64,000 nucleotides of DNA, taken from NCBI GenBank assembly GCA_015143295.1, contig CM026557.1, forward strand, positions 21,051,760 to 21,115,759, written 5' to 3'. The notes beneath the pieces were generated by a model. That model had not been told where the DNA came from. It ran no database searches and worked only from the letters and a program-made list of their open reading frames with translations. The DNA comes from Tetracentron sinense (Eukaryota > Streptophyta > Magnoliopsida > Trochodendrales > Trochodendraceae). Both the position numbers and the translations under genes were made by a program. Below are positions 11,485 to 23,700 of this stretch, one piece after another. How positions within the stretch are numbered: the first letter of the stretch is position 1; each line of letters opens with the position of its first letter.

Positions 11485-12687
11485 CCGTTTCCTTTCCTAA
11501 GAGCGGTGGTGGTCTAAACATCCCTTTCCTCCTCAAGGTGAACAGGGCTCTATTAGGGAAGTGGCTCTGGTATTTCGGTGAGGAGGAGGGAAGCTTGTGG
11601 AAGGAGATGATAGTAATCAGGTATGGGTCGATCAATGGGTGGCACCCGAAGATAAGTCAAGGTCCCATGGGAGTCGGTGTATGGAAGCCTATCCTGTGAG
11701 GTTGGGCAGAGTTCTCCTCCCATACCCACCTTGGGAAACGAGGAACAAGTTAGTTTTTGGGACAATCATTGGTGTGGTCAAGCCACCCTTAGACAGTCGT
11801 TCAACAACCACTTCCTCCTCACGCCCAACAAAAAGGCTTCTGTAGCAGATTATTTAGATTGGCAAAGAGGGGCTCTGGTTTGGGCACTCAAACTTAGATG
11901 TAATCTATGCAACTGGGAGGTTCCGGATCTTTTAGGATTGTTAGCCCGAGTATCGCAGGTTATCCCGTCTTCCTCCATTACGGATAGTCGTGTTTGGTCC
12001 TCAGACAACAAGGGGAGCTTCTCAGTGGGATCACATTCCAAGCCTTTGCTACCTTTTCCTCATCAGGCTGTGTGGTTCCCGGTGATTCCATCAAAGGTAT
12101 TTTTCTTCTCGTGGACTTCGGTCTTAGATAAAATCTTGACTAGCAATCACCTTATGCATAAAGATTGGTATCTAACTAACAAATGTTATATGTGCCTCCT
12201 AGCAAAGGAAACAGTCATCACTTATTGCTTCATTGTCCGGTGGTGCGAGAAGTTTGGTCCTATTTCCTTGTGCACCTAGACATCCCTTGGATCTTTCCCG
12301 GCTCCTTTCAGAGCTTCTTATCTTGTTGGTTCTCAGTGGTGTTCCCGTCGCCAACAGGGACAATGTAGCCTCCCCTTCCAAGGGCAATTGCTTGGTCCCC
12401 ATGAAAGCAAAGGAACAAATGAGTATTCGGAGACTCTTTCTCGACGATTACCCGTATCCAGGCTAGGGTGCGCCACCTAGTCTCCGCCTGGGGCTTAGTT
12501 GGGTGAGCTGAGGGGGATCCGTGGGGGAACACCTTTGCACTTTGATTGCCTATTGCTATTGTATCGATCTGCCTTTTATGGATTTTTGTTTGCTTTTCCC
12601 CCTAGTTTACTATTGGTAAACCTTGTGATGTAGGCTATTTCCCTTCCTTCTATATATATTACTACTATTTCCCGATAATAAAAAAAC
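11485..12687 (+). mobile_element. 5'-truncated LINE fragment C
   Basis: The last third of an L1-type ORF2 in the plus direction. [17 protein letters not shown] matches the [15 protein letters not shown] region of the full LINE. Further on come a WVFWDNHW-type stretch and the zinc-knuckle-like CYMCLLAKE...HHLLLHCPVV motif near 12180-12240. It ends at CGATAATAAAAAAA around 12687. The frame is broken in several places. In the right arm its distal half is deleted. Confidence 0.8.
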
Positions 12688-15600
12688 AACCAAAGAGGAG
12701 CTCCCTTGTGATGTCACAGCCATACAACTGTCTCTAGCCGTATGGCCTAGGCCATTTTTTGGATTCTTTAAAGGTAAATTTCTTAGAGATCTTGATTTTA
12801 GAGGATTTTTGAATCCTATATCGTGTAATTTGATTCAATATTGAGGAAGTTACAATGATTTCAAGGAAAAATAACTATCTCAATTCAGAATTTTTTTCGC
12901 TCAGATGGGGCAAGTTTAATGTTGTTTGTTGGTCATGGGTGAACCAGTTTTTTTTAAGGATCATTTTAGAACTAAGTTTACCCCATTTGGAAGAGATTTG
13001 AAATTTTAAATGCTCTATGATGATTTTTTCAACCCTTTTCCAACGTTTTGACTGTTAAATGGGGTTTTATGCTTGATTTTCTTATAAAAGCATCTTAGAT
13101 GGTTGTTTTTGGTAATCTTAATACATATGGATAAGTTTTTGATGAGGTATTGATTGCTTGGAGGTGTGACTTCAGTTTTCCCTTAAGATGCTCCTATGGA
13201 TGCTCAGACTCTTACTCCCCCAGCTCTTTCTGACTCTGTTGCCCACTCTATCACCAATATTAAATTAAATGGTAATAATTTTCTTGTGTGGCGAAGCACT
13301 GTTGAGCTTTATATTGGGGGTCATTCTAAGATGGGGTATCTTGATGGTAAGACCCCATAGCTAGAGACATGTATTTCCGGGATTGCTAAGTGGAATGCCG
13401 AGAATTGCATTATTTTGGGCTGGTTTTTTAATTCTATAGAGCCTCAGATTGTCGGGAATTACATTATAAGGATTGTCATGAGCTTTTGGACAGTCTAATT
13501 CAGACTCATGCCTTAGTGGAGAATGATGCTCGGATTTATCAACTCACTCATGAGATTGCTCATTTTCAGCAAGGGGATATGCCTATCTCTGATTATTTTG
13601 GGGCTCTGCAGCATCGTTTGGAAGAATTGAACCATTATGAGCCGCTTTCTGAATTGTCAGCTGCTTCTGCTAAGGTAATGATGAAGCAAATTGGGTGTCA
13701 TCGCATTTATGATTTCTTGGGTGGTCTTCATGTCGAATTTGAGCAGTTGCACATTCAGCTCCATGCCACGTCTCCTCTGCCCTCTCTTCGATTTGTGTAC
13801 TTCACTGTGTTCAGTGAGGAATGTCGTCGGGTTGTTATATCTTCGAGCTCCCCTCCTATGCTCCATCCATATCGTACAGCCTTTGCTACTGCTTTTTGTT
13901 CTCCTCCAGGACGTGGTAAGGGTACTGATAGGGGTCGTCGAGGTCGTGGTCGAGCTCCCCTCCTATGCTTCATCCAGATCATACTGCTTTGCTACTAATT
14001 TCTGCCCTCCTTCAGGACGTGGTAGGGGGAAAGATAGGGGTCGTCATGGTCGTGGTCGAGCTCCCCTCCTATGCTCCATCTAGATCGTACTACTTTGCTA
14101 CTAATTTCCGTCCTCCTCCAGGACGTGGTAGAGGGAATGATAGGGGTCGTCATGGTCGTGGTAGATTTACTACTCATTGAGCTCACTATGGTATAGTGGG
14201 ACATGATTGTGATCATTATTATCATTTGCATGGCTATCCTGAGGGTTACCAGTCTCGTCCTGCTACTCATTTTTCTACGACTCCAGCTATTGATCCTCCA
14301 CCAGTAGCCTCAGTTGCTGCGAGTGATCCTTTGGAGTCCTTGAGAGCTCAGGTTGCTAAGATGATCCATGTTGAGTTCCATATGCAGAGTGATTTTGATA
14401 CTTCTGATTCATCTTCACTAGCTACCTCAGGTATCCATGCTCCCTCAGCCTATGCTAGCACTACATCGTCTTCTTCCCCTAGCTAGGTTATTGATTCCGG
14501 AGCTACTGATCATATGACTGGTGAGTCACAGGGTGGTTATTCTATTTATTCACCTCCATCTCGTACTGCCAAGGTTCGTTTGACCGATGGTTTCATTACT
14601 CCTGTTTAGGAGTAGGACACATTCTTGTATCTCAGTCTCTCTCTTTATCTCATGTTTTACATGTTCCTCATTTATCTTCTAACCTTCTTTCAGTTAGTAG
14701 TCTTACTACCAAACTCTAGTGTTGTGCTATGTTTTATCCTTCTCATTGTCTTTTTCCTACGAGAAAGATTGTTGGTAGAGGCGTGAAAAGAGGAGGACTG
14801 TACTACCTTGACACAAATTATGCTCCTGATTGTGTCCCATTGTGATACTTGTGAGCTTACTAAACATGTTTGCACTATTTATCCTTCTCGCATGCATAGA
14901 TGCCGGTTTACTTTTGAGCTTGTTTATTCTGATGTTTAGGGTCCATCTCCGGTTACCTCTCTCTAGTGATGGTTTTCGTTATTATGTTACTTTTATCGAT
15001 GACTACACTAGGGCTACTTGGATTTACCTTATTAAGTCAAAGGATGAAGTGTTCACTAAATTCCAAGAATTTCATGCTACGGTTGTTACCCAATTTGGTG
15101 GTCTTATTAAGGTACCAAACCAAGACAGCACAATCCTGCATTTTGAACCTACAAGAACGCCAATCGAAGCACACCAATCGAACCAACAAGGCTTCTCTCT
15201 TACAGGTTCGACTAGTCAATTCCGATCTTTTCCCTTTTTTTACTCACGACATTCCACTCTTTTCTTCTTCTTTTTTCCACCCAACTGTTTACTCGTCAAA
15301 TTTCTTTCAGTCAAAGAAGAGGGCTCTTAGATATTGATCGAAGTTCCAATGATATATCTGAATTATCCCCTTGAAGCCAGAAAAATTAGTAGATGATTGT
15401 GTTTTCCATCACGATGTAAGCTCAGAATTTCTATTTGTTTATTTCCTTGGTTTTTGTTTGGACCAATGCATCAAGTTTTCTTACCTAGTAGAAATCAGAT
15501 AGTTTCCTGTGGTTAAGAGCAAGCAGAAACGTGGGTACTAGAGTGAAAGCAAGGATAGTGAAAAATGAGTTGAGAGTTTGGGGTATGGAAGAAATGAACT

Positions 15601-15708
15601 ATGCACCTGCCCTCCAAGGAACTATTGCTAATCCACTTCAGCACTAGGAATGAGCAAGCCTAGAAAAAAAATGTTTAATATGGCAAGTGTTTAATGCCAG
15701 AACTAGTA
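12688..15708 (+). mobile_element. Copia-derived element X, copy X1 (fossil)
   Basis: Ty1/copia-lineage fossil. Parts in order: about 500 bp leader; gag from about 13190; a glycine/arginine-rich repeat segment (about 117-bp unit, 13847-14165); a CCHC knuckle near 14200; a protease-like DSGATDHMTGES stretch near 14497; a short pre-integrase segment; and an integrase core with YYVTFIDDYTRATWIY near 14980. No reverse transcriptase or RNase H follows. Instead there is a tail of about 600 bp shared with X2. No LTR pair was recognised. Broken in several places. Confidence 0.78.
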
Positions 15709-15853
15709 AAACTGCATTCACATATTTATTTTTTGTTTTCCAATTTATGCTCTTGTTTCTTGATAATTCTACTTTTGTTTGCCTTCAATGCTAAAAAAAA
15801 CTCCATAAAAAAGCAATCTTAGTTGGAGTATTTGGATATCAGCTCTTTAAAGT

Positions 15854-16497
15854 TTCAAGTATGCTTCTCAAAGCGCCGTAAGGGTCTATTCAAAAAGGCG
15901 AAGGATCTATGCACTCTCTCAGGCGCTCAGATCGCAATGGTAGTATTCTCTCCTGCTGGAAAGCCTTTCACGTTCGGCGAATCGTCAGTTGAAACCCTAA
16001 TTAATCACTTCGGTGGAGTTGTTGGAAATGATAGAACAGAGGGGTCCAAGAAAGATACCAGCTTCCTTTTAGAGCAATCCGTATGTGATAATGGCGAAAC
16101 CCTACTTGATCATTTCGGTGGAGCTGTTGGAAATGATACAACAGATGAGTCCAAGAAAGATACCAGCTTTATTTTAGAGAATCAGCTGCAGCAATCTGAG
16201 AGAAAGTTCCGGTGGAACAAGTATATGGAGAGCATCGATGATATTGAACAGCTGCAGATAATCATCTCAGCTTTGGTGAAACTCAAGGAAAATGTGCTGA
16301 GGCAGCTTTCGATGGGCTCTGTTATGGATGGGGCAAGCACGAGGAGCCAAAGCGGCTCTGTTATGGATGGGGCAAGCACGAGCAGCCAAAGGTCCGTGAT
16401 GGAAGAGACAATAGAATCCACAATTCATTATCCGGAAGAAGAATGTGATCCTGATTTCATGTTTGATGTAGATGAACTCCTTAGCCTACTCAGTTGA
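15854..16497 (+). pseudogene. Type I MADS-box gene copy, 5'-truncated
   Basis: Near-identical to codons 18-230 of the intact MADS gene at 45517-46209. Homology begins at TTCAAGTATGCTTC, so the first 17 residues, including the start codon and the basic N-terminal arm of the MADS domain, are lost. The sequence in front (15709-15853, 145 bp) is unrelated to the MADS 5' region and to X1. An open frame extends upstream to 15823 but begins with TTG; the first in-frame ATG is at 'IAMVVF', well inside the domain. Differences from the intact copy include Asn for Asp in ETLINHF and Thr for Arg in MEETIES. The 3' UTR with AATAAA at 16715 is retained. Likely non-functional unless an upstream start is spliced in. 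Confidence 0.85.
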
Positions 16498-17032
16498 TCC
16501 ATTTTTTGGCCCCTTTTCTGGGTATACTTTTTTCTTCATATTATATTTTTTTTATGGGGTCTCTCTGTAGAGTGTAGATGAATTTTCACCTGGAAGTCTT
16601 GAGATTTAAGATTTTTAGGGTTTCTATATGTTCTTTATTGGGTCTGAAATTGATTTTTCTGTAATTGCGGCATTGTAATACAAGTTTGGGGATGGTTGTT
16701 TTCATTCTATTTTTAATAAAGTTCAATTTGTTACTCTTTCCATTATTTTCTGTTATTTGCATGGATGCTTCTCTGTGTTACCTCTGGGTTGATCAAGGCG
16801 TAAAATTTAATAACCCGTAATCGGAGAAGGACAAAAATAAATCCAAAGTTAACAAAAAGTTGAGGCTTCACTAGAATGTCGAGTCAATCAATACCTTTGG
16901 CATTTAACTTGGCTCTATAACGGTGAACATCTTATTAACATGCTTAGAAGAGGTATGACATACTAAAGCATCACTGAGCTGAACCAATGGTCATAGCCAT
17001 CTGATAAATAGATCAGATGAGCATAATGTTTA

Positions 17033-17201
17033 GGACATTGCTACTGAGACCGTGAAAGGGCCGAGACCACCGAGACCTTGCACGAATGCAAGGGATTTCA
17101 GGTGGGGCCCTCATTCACATGGTGGGCCCCACCTGAAATCACGTGCATATGTGCACGGTCTCGGTGGTCTTGGCCATCTTGTGGTCTCAAAAGCATTTCC
17201 C
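17033..17201. mobile_element. Palindromic MITE (169 bp) with 9-bp target duplication, Mutator-like
   Basis: TAATGTTTA occurs exactly on both sides (17024-17032 and 17202-17210). The element is almost a full palindrome: GAGACCACCGAGACC near the left end pairs with GGTCTCGGTGGTCTTGG on the right, with GGTGGGGCCC/GGGCCCCACC near the centre. A 9-bp duplication points to the Mutator superfamily. The mirrored copy is at 44827-44995. Confidence 0.85.
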
Positions 17202-17559
17202 TAATGTTTAATCAGGTAAATCCCTGTCAAAGCAACTCTTGAGTGTGTGATTTTCTCTCTCTCTCTCTGCCTACTTATTGGACTATGCTTTTCATAGATT
17301 GAACTTCTGTTAATCTATTTTACAAAGAGGTTTTATGTAATGTTTTAACTATCAGGTCACACCATTTCATGCCAAAAAACTCCTCATGGGTTGTTTCATT
17401 TATTTTGTTCTTTTTCTTTCCGATTTGCCCATGAACTGTATTGTACCTTTAGGTGATTATGATTCAAAATTAATTAAATAAAAGAAATTAAATATTAATT
17501 TATTTAATTTTATTATAGCCATTTAAGGCCTTAATAGTGTGAAACGTTTCAAAGGTTTA

Positions 17560-18079
17560 TTGTCACAATTATTAGTCACTAATGTGACAGCTTTAGTTTT
17601 TTTTATATATACTACGTATTTTCCCTTCTATTGAAAGAAGAATATTAGAAAAGGTTTTCTCTACTATTATGTTTTCTTATGTTTGAGAATTTTTCTTTTG
17701 AGAGATTGCTAGGTAAGAAACAAAGTAAGTGTGCGACTATAAGTTATGCACGCTTATAGTCAGGGATAGATTTGCGTGAAACTGTTGTATCTTGGAGGTA
17801 TCGTGTCTAGCAACCCAGTGCATCTGTGGGGGACACGAAATGTCTTAAAAAGAGCGACGTGATCCGCGCCTCATTTCACACGAGCTACCAATTTTCTAAT
17901 CATTTTCAAGTGCAGAAATTTCTGGAATAAAGATTGATTAACTATTCGAATTCTTTAGAGACAGTAATTTTGGATAGCGATTATAGGTAATTTACCCCTA
18001 AGGGAACAACAATTTTAAGACAATTCTGATCGTCGATTACTAAATCGCCTATCCAAAATCTTTGCAATGAAAAGGGCGT
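17560..18079 (+). mobile_element. LTR-retroelement leader-like sequence (fossil, weak)
   Basis: A TATATATAC box near 17607 is followed by a CT/AT-rich stretch, then ATCTTGGAGGTATCGTGTC and GATCCGCGCCTC. Such phrases are common in the leaders of some plant copia elements. A short inverted repeat pairs GGATAGCGATT near 17974 with AATCGCCTATCC near 18043. No gag or pol domain is certain nearby, although a copia pol fossil lies 1.6 kb downstream. Confidence 0.35.
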
Positions 18080-18328
18080 ATGAAATTGCTAGCTTCCAAG
18101 TTCGAGGCGGTCATGAAGATCGTGATGAACCAGAATGCTTTAAGAGCCGCTGAATCTGCCAGATCCACGAACCCGGCATGGTGGGTCTGTTGTCATGCCC
18201 GGGTTGAGGATAGACACAATTTTTTGTTGTTTTTGTTTTCTTCCCTGTTGAATACCGAAGCGGCCACTAGCTACAACATTCACGGCTGTTTAAAGGCCGT
18301 AATATATTTTTTTGAAAAAAAAATGTGA
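18080..18328 (+). CDS. Hypothetical 82-residue open frame, not recognised
   Basis: ATG at 18080, stop after KKM. The product begins MKLLASKFEAVMKIVMNQNA and has a Cys/His-containing middle (WWVCCHARVEDRH) and a hydrophobic stretch (LLFLFSSLL). I recognise no family. It follows a retroelement-leader-like region and could be a gag start or a chance frame. Its only support is identical preservation in the mirrored copy at 43696-43944, which a recent duplication explains without selection. Confidence 0.2.
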   Translation: MKLLASKFEAVMKIVMNQNALRAAESARSTNPAWWVCCHARVEDRHNFLLFLFSSLLNTEAATSYNIHGCLKAVIYFFEKKM

Positions 18329-19689
18329 GAGGAGGAAATAAAAAGAGATTCGGGTCTATAGAAAAGCTTTGGAGCAAACGGCTAATTGAGGTTGGATCAC
18401 CACAGTAGCTTGAAGAAAAATCATGGTTTGGACTGTTTGATTGCCAACGGTTTTGGTGGAGAAAGAGGGTCGGTTTGGTTTTGTTTTCTTTTGCAGATCA
18501 AAAGCGTAGCTTGGGAAGGAAAGTTGGTTAATATTCTGTCTTAACAGAAAGGGAAAGTAAGATATTTTTTATAAGTTTTCCTTAGTGTGGTGGGCACACA
18601 CTTGGTTGATATAGTGTGAACGCGTGGTGTCGTGCGTTTCTGTTTTTGGAACGGATGCTGATTCATTAGATTGTGCGGAAACCGGTCAGGATCTGGGGTA
18701 GCGCACGTTCCTTCGCCGGCTTCACCTTTGGACAGGCACGACGAGCAAGAAGCCACATATTGTTTAGCTACATTTTCACAAGGTGAAACGGTAAAAGATG
18801 AGAATGTGAAAGATCTTACCATGTTGGGGCATGCACAATTACTTTCTTATCAAAGGAGACTTGGGTAACGAGCATTGAATCTTCTTACGGATTACCCTTT
18901 TTTTTTTTTTTTTTGGAGCCTTACAATTGCTTTGAAAAGGAAACGTTCGAAAGAAACGTAAAAGAAATGAGCATGGCATGATGTGAACACATGATGGCAT
19001 GATGTTCATTTATGATATATGATTCATCCAAACCGTGTTGAGATGAGCCAAGCCAAGCTAAGCTTTTGCCGTCTCAAGCATACACAATGTTAGTGTATGG
19101 ACTTTGCGTTTTCTTTGTTATTGGAGTCATATAAGTTCGACTTTTATCTGTCAAAATTGGCATGCTCATGAAGATGTGAAGAACACAGTAGCAGATGCAC
19201 ACGCCTCGGTAATACTTCCAATGAACGGTCAGATTTTTGAAACTCTAATTTTTTATTATCAGTTAATTTACTTGTGAAATTACATGTTATATTTTATTGT
19301 CATATATGATTATATGACTTGATTGGACACAAGTAAAAGAAATTGACCGATTATATGAAATTGAAGAGGTAACTTAATTTTAGTTATTTTAAGATATGTG
19401 ATTGTTTAGCTATAGTAAGACTAAATAATCTTAAAATAACAAAATTAAGATATGAATTAAGGAGATGTGTCTTTATTAATATAAACAATAAGACACATAT
19501 AATTTAGATCTTGATAATAATGTGAAAATTAGAATTTATAAAATGTGATTTAAAAAATAAAAAATCATTTTCATTTTAATTCTAAAAATAATGAGAGTTA
19601 AAAATTCAAGGTCTAAATGAAACTGTATTTTTAATACTAGTGTACACTTATCTCTAAATAAAGGAGATAATGTAAGACATAATATGAAA
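18329..19689. other. Non-coding AT-rich stretch shared by both arms
   Basis: Nothing gene-like was recognised. It holds a T tract at 18898-18915. A hairpin at 19373-19450 has arms related to CTTAATTTTAGTTATTTTAA around a loop of about 32 bases. The right-arm counterpart is 42290-43690. Confidence 0.4.
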
Positions 19690-20512
19690 TATGGAAAGAT
19701 AGAAAACCAAATTTAAATTATTTCAGAACATAGGAATGCTAAGCAATGGTTAGATTTAATTATCCTAAAATAATTAAATTAGGTCCTACACTAGGAGATG
19801 TGCTTTTACTGGTTATGCGATTAACAGTAAAACATATAGACTTTTAAACATTAAAAATAATGTTATAATTGTATCAAAGGAAGCAGATTTCTTTGAAAAT
19901 AATTTCCTTTTAATTCTGAAATAGTGGGGGTTTAATAAACCAAAATCTTAATAAAACTAATGATCTTAGTTCCAAAACTCATGTATTAATTAATTCAGAT
20001 GAGACTGAAATTGAACATTAAAAGAGTAAAAGAACTAAAAAAAATTAAAGATTTGGGTCTAGCTTTTACCCTATATGGTAGAGAATGATCCTATTCTTTA
20101 AAGGAGGCATTTGAGTCACATGAGTCATCTTTTGGAGAGAAGTTGTGAAAAATAAAATGGTTTTAATAATGTCTAATCGTACTTGGACATTACTTGTTCC
20201 TCATCCTAAAATTAGAACTATAGATTGTAAGTGGATATTTAAAAAGAAACTTAAAGCTGATGAATTTATAGAAAAATATAAGGCTAATTAAATTAGTAGC
20301 CAAGAGATTTAAGTAAAGAAAAGGAATAGATTATTTTGATAAATATTCACCTGTATTAAGAATTACATTAATTCGAGTATTATTTTCTATAACATCCATA
20401 TATAATTTAATAATTCACCAAATAGATGTTAAAACAACATTCTTAAATGGTAATTTAGATGAAAAAAATTTATATGGATTGATAATAACTCATTAATATA
20501 GTACAAATGAAA

Positions 20513-20543
<31 letters not shown>

Positions 20544-20708
20544 TACAAATATAATGGTGATAGTGGAGTAATCATTTATATAATGATGATTGTGGAGTAA
20601 TCATTTGTTTATATGTAGATGATTTATTGATTTTTGGAACAAATAAAAAAAAAAAAATCATAAATGGGGCAAAAGAATTCGTATGACTATTTCTCGATAA
20701 TAAAAAAA
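19690..20708 (+). mobile_element. Copia pol fossil (integrase end to reverse transcriptase)
   Basis: Degenerate Ty1/copia pol of a different family from X. Recognisable are the integrase C-terminal stretch (RFNYPKIIKLGP, near 19750), the start of reverse transcriptase (CKWIFKKKLKADEF near 20230), YFDKYSPVLRITLIRV near 20335, and the catalytic-box region LYVDDLLIFG near 20610. AT-rich and heavily decayed, so clearly older than X. It is cut off by X2 on its downstream side. Both arms carry it. Confidence 0.75.
20516..20543. repeat. TA microsatellite inside the copia pol fossil
   Basis: About 14 TA units. The mirrored site in the right arm (about 41446-41460) has fewer units, so this length differs between the arms. 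Confidence 0.85.
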
Positions 20709-23700
20709 CAACCAAAGAGGAGCTCCCTTATGACGTCACAGTCGTACGACTGTCTCTAGCAGTATGGCCTAGGCCATTTTTTGGGTTCTTCGAAGGTAAA
20801 TTTCTTAGAGATCTTGATTTTAGAGGATTTTTGAATCCTATATCGTGTGATTTAATTTAATATTGAGAAAGTTACAATGATTTGAAGGAAAAATTCATAA
20901 AAAATAATTATCTCAATTCAGAATTTTTTTCGCTCAGATGGGGCAAGTTTAATGTTGTTTGTTGGTCATGGGTGAACCGGTTTTTTTTAAGGATCGTTTT
21001 AGAATTGAGTTTACCCCATTTGGAAGAGATTTGAAATTTTGAATGCTCTATGATGATTTTTTCAACCCTTTTCCTACCTTTTTGACTGTTAAAGGGGGTT
21101 TTATGCTTGATTTTCTTATAAAAGCATCTTAGATGGTTGCTTTTGGTAATCATAATATATATGGATAAGTTTTTGATGAGGTATTGATTGCTTGGAGGTG
21201 TGACTTCAGTTTTCCCTTAAGATGCTCCTATGGATGCTAAGACTCTTACTCCCCCGACTCTTTCCGACTCTGTTGGCCACTCTATCACCAATATTAAATT
21301 CAATGATGATAATTTTCTTGTGTGGCGAAGCTCTGTTGAGCTTTATATTGGGGGTTATTCTAAGATGGGATATCTTGATGGTAGTCAGAGACATGTATTT
21401 CCGAGATTGGAATGCCGAGAATTGCATTATTGTGGGCTGATTTTTTTATTCTATGGAGTCTCAAATTGTCAGGAATTACATTATAAGGATTGTCATGAGC
21501 TTTTGGACAGTCTAATTCAGACTCATGCCTTAGTAGAGAATGATGCTCGGATATATTAACTCACTCGTGAGATTATTCATTTTCAGCAAGAGGATATGCA
21601 TATCTCTGATTATTTTGGGGCTCTGCAGCATCGTTTGGAAGAATTGAACCATTATGAGCCGCTTTCTGAATTGTCTGCTGCTTCTGCCAAGATTATGACG
21701 AAGCAAATTGAGTGTCATCGTATTTATGATTTCTTGGGTGGCCTTCATGTCGAATTTGAGCAGTTACACACTCAACTCCTTGCCACATCTCCTCTACCCT
21801 CTCTTCGATCAGTGTACTCCACTGTGTTCAATGAGGAATGTCGTTGGATTGTTATATCTTCGAGCTCCCCTCCTATGCTCCATCCATATCGTACTGCCTT
21901 TGCTAATGCTTTTTGTCCTCCTCTAGGACTGATAGGGGTCGTCGTGGTCAAGCTCCCCTCCTATGCTTCATCCAGATCGTACTACTTTGCTACTAATTTC
22001 CATCCTCCTCCAGGACGTGGTAAGGGGAATGATAGGGGTCATCATGGTCGTGGTCGAGCTCCCCTCCTATGCTCCATCTAGATCGTATTGCTTTTGCTAC
22101 TAATTTTTGTCCTCCTCCAAGACGTGGTAGGGGAAATGATAGGGTTTGTCATGGTCGTGGAGTTCGTGGTCATGGCAGATTTACTACTCCTTATGCTCAC
22201 TGTGGTATAGTGGGACATGATCGTGATCATTGTTATTGTTTGCATGGCTATCCTGAGGGTTACCAGTCTCGTCTTGCTACTTATTTTGCTACGACTCCAG
22301 CTATTGATCCTCCACCTGCAACCTCAGTTGATGCGAGTAATCTTTTGGAGTCCTTGAGAGCTCAGGTTGCTAAGATGATCCACGTTGAGTTCCATATGCA
22401 GAGTGATTTTGATACTTCTGCTTCATCTTCACTAGCTGCCTCAGGTATCCATGCTCCCTCGGCCTATAGTAGCATTATATCGTCTTCTTCCCCTAGCTGA
22501 GTTATTGATTCTGCAGTTACTAATCATATGACTAGTGAGTCATAGGGTTATTCCATTTATTCACCTCCATCTCCTACTGCCAAGGTTCGTTTGGCCGATG
22601 GTTTCATTACTACTGTTTAGGAGTAGGACACATTCTTGTATCTCAGTCTCTCTCTTTATCTCATGTTTTACATATTCCTTATTTATCTTCTAACCTTCTT
22701 TCAGTTAGTAGTCTTACTACCAAACTCTAGTGTTGTGCTATGTTTTATCCTTCTCATTGTCTTTTTCAGGACCTGACTACGAGAAAGATTGCTGGTAGAG
22801 GCGTGAAAAGAGGCGGGCTGTACTACCTTGACACAAATTATGCTCCTGATTATGTCTCATCTACTGCTGCTACTGCTACTGTATTTTTTTTTTTGATGAT
22901 GCTACTCATGATATTTGTCATTTATGACATGCCAAGCTTTGGGATGTTGGATCTAAGACTTTGTGTTCTTTGGTTCCCACTTTTAGTAAACTATTTTCTT
23001 CATCTACTTTTTACAGTGATACTTGTGAGCTTACTAAACATGCATGTTTGCACTGCTTATCCTTCTCGCATTCATAGATGTCGGTCTACTTTTGAGCTTA
23101 TTTATTCTGATGTTTGGGATCAATCTCCGGTTACCTCTAGTGATGGTTTTCGTTATTATGTTACTTTTATCGATGACTACACTCGGGCTACTTGGATTTA
23201 CCTTATTAAGTCTAAGGATGAACTGTTCACTAAATTCCAAGAATTTCATGGTACGGTTGTTACCCAATTTGGTGGTCTTATTAAGGTACCAAACCAAGCC
23301 AACGCAATCCTGCATTTTGAACCTACAAGAATGGCAATCGAAGCACACCAATCGAACGAGCAAGGCTTCTCTCTTACAGGTTCGACTAGTCAATTCCGAT
23401 CTTTTCCCTTTTTTTACTCACGACATTCCACTCTTTTCTTCTTCTTTTTTCCACCCAGCTGCTTACTCGTCAAATTTCTTTCAGTCAAATAAGAGGGCTC
23501 TTAGATATTGATCGAAGTTCCAACCATATATCTGAATTATCCCCTTGAAGCCAAAAAAATTAGTAGATGATTGTGTTTTCCATCACGATGTAAGCTCGGA
23601 ATTTCTATTAGTTTATTTACTGAGTTTTTGTTTGGACCAATGCATCAAGTTTTCTTACCTAGTAGAAATTAGAGTTCCTGGGGTTCAGCGCCCGCACACC

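Larger units (their letters stand above)
2177..23590. repeat. Left arm of a giant inverted duplication
   Basis: This segment is the reverse complement of 38410-62469 over almost its whole length. LINE, copia fossil A, hAT MITE, LINE fragments, X1, MADS copy, palindromic MITE, copia pol fossil and X2 all recur in mirrored order. Matching stretches look about 97-99% identical by eye; for example, the 82-codon frame at 18080 is identical in both arms. The outer edge at 2177 falls inside LINE ORF2. Homology is interrupted between about 13743 and 15853, where the right arm instead has CRTISO exons 1-3 and the 5' end of the MADS gene. Confidence 0.93.

Noticed and set aside
15823-15853. A chimeric MADS start ([11 protein letters not shown]) giving a new N-terminus in frame
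   Set aside because: The first codon is TTG, not ATG, and no in-frame ATG lies between it and the MADS domain. Treated as a truncated copy.
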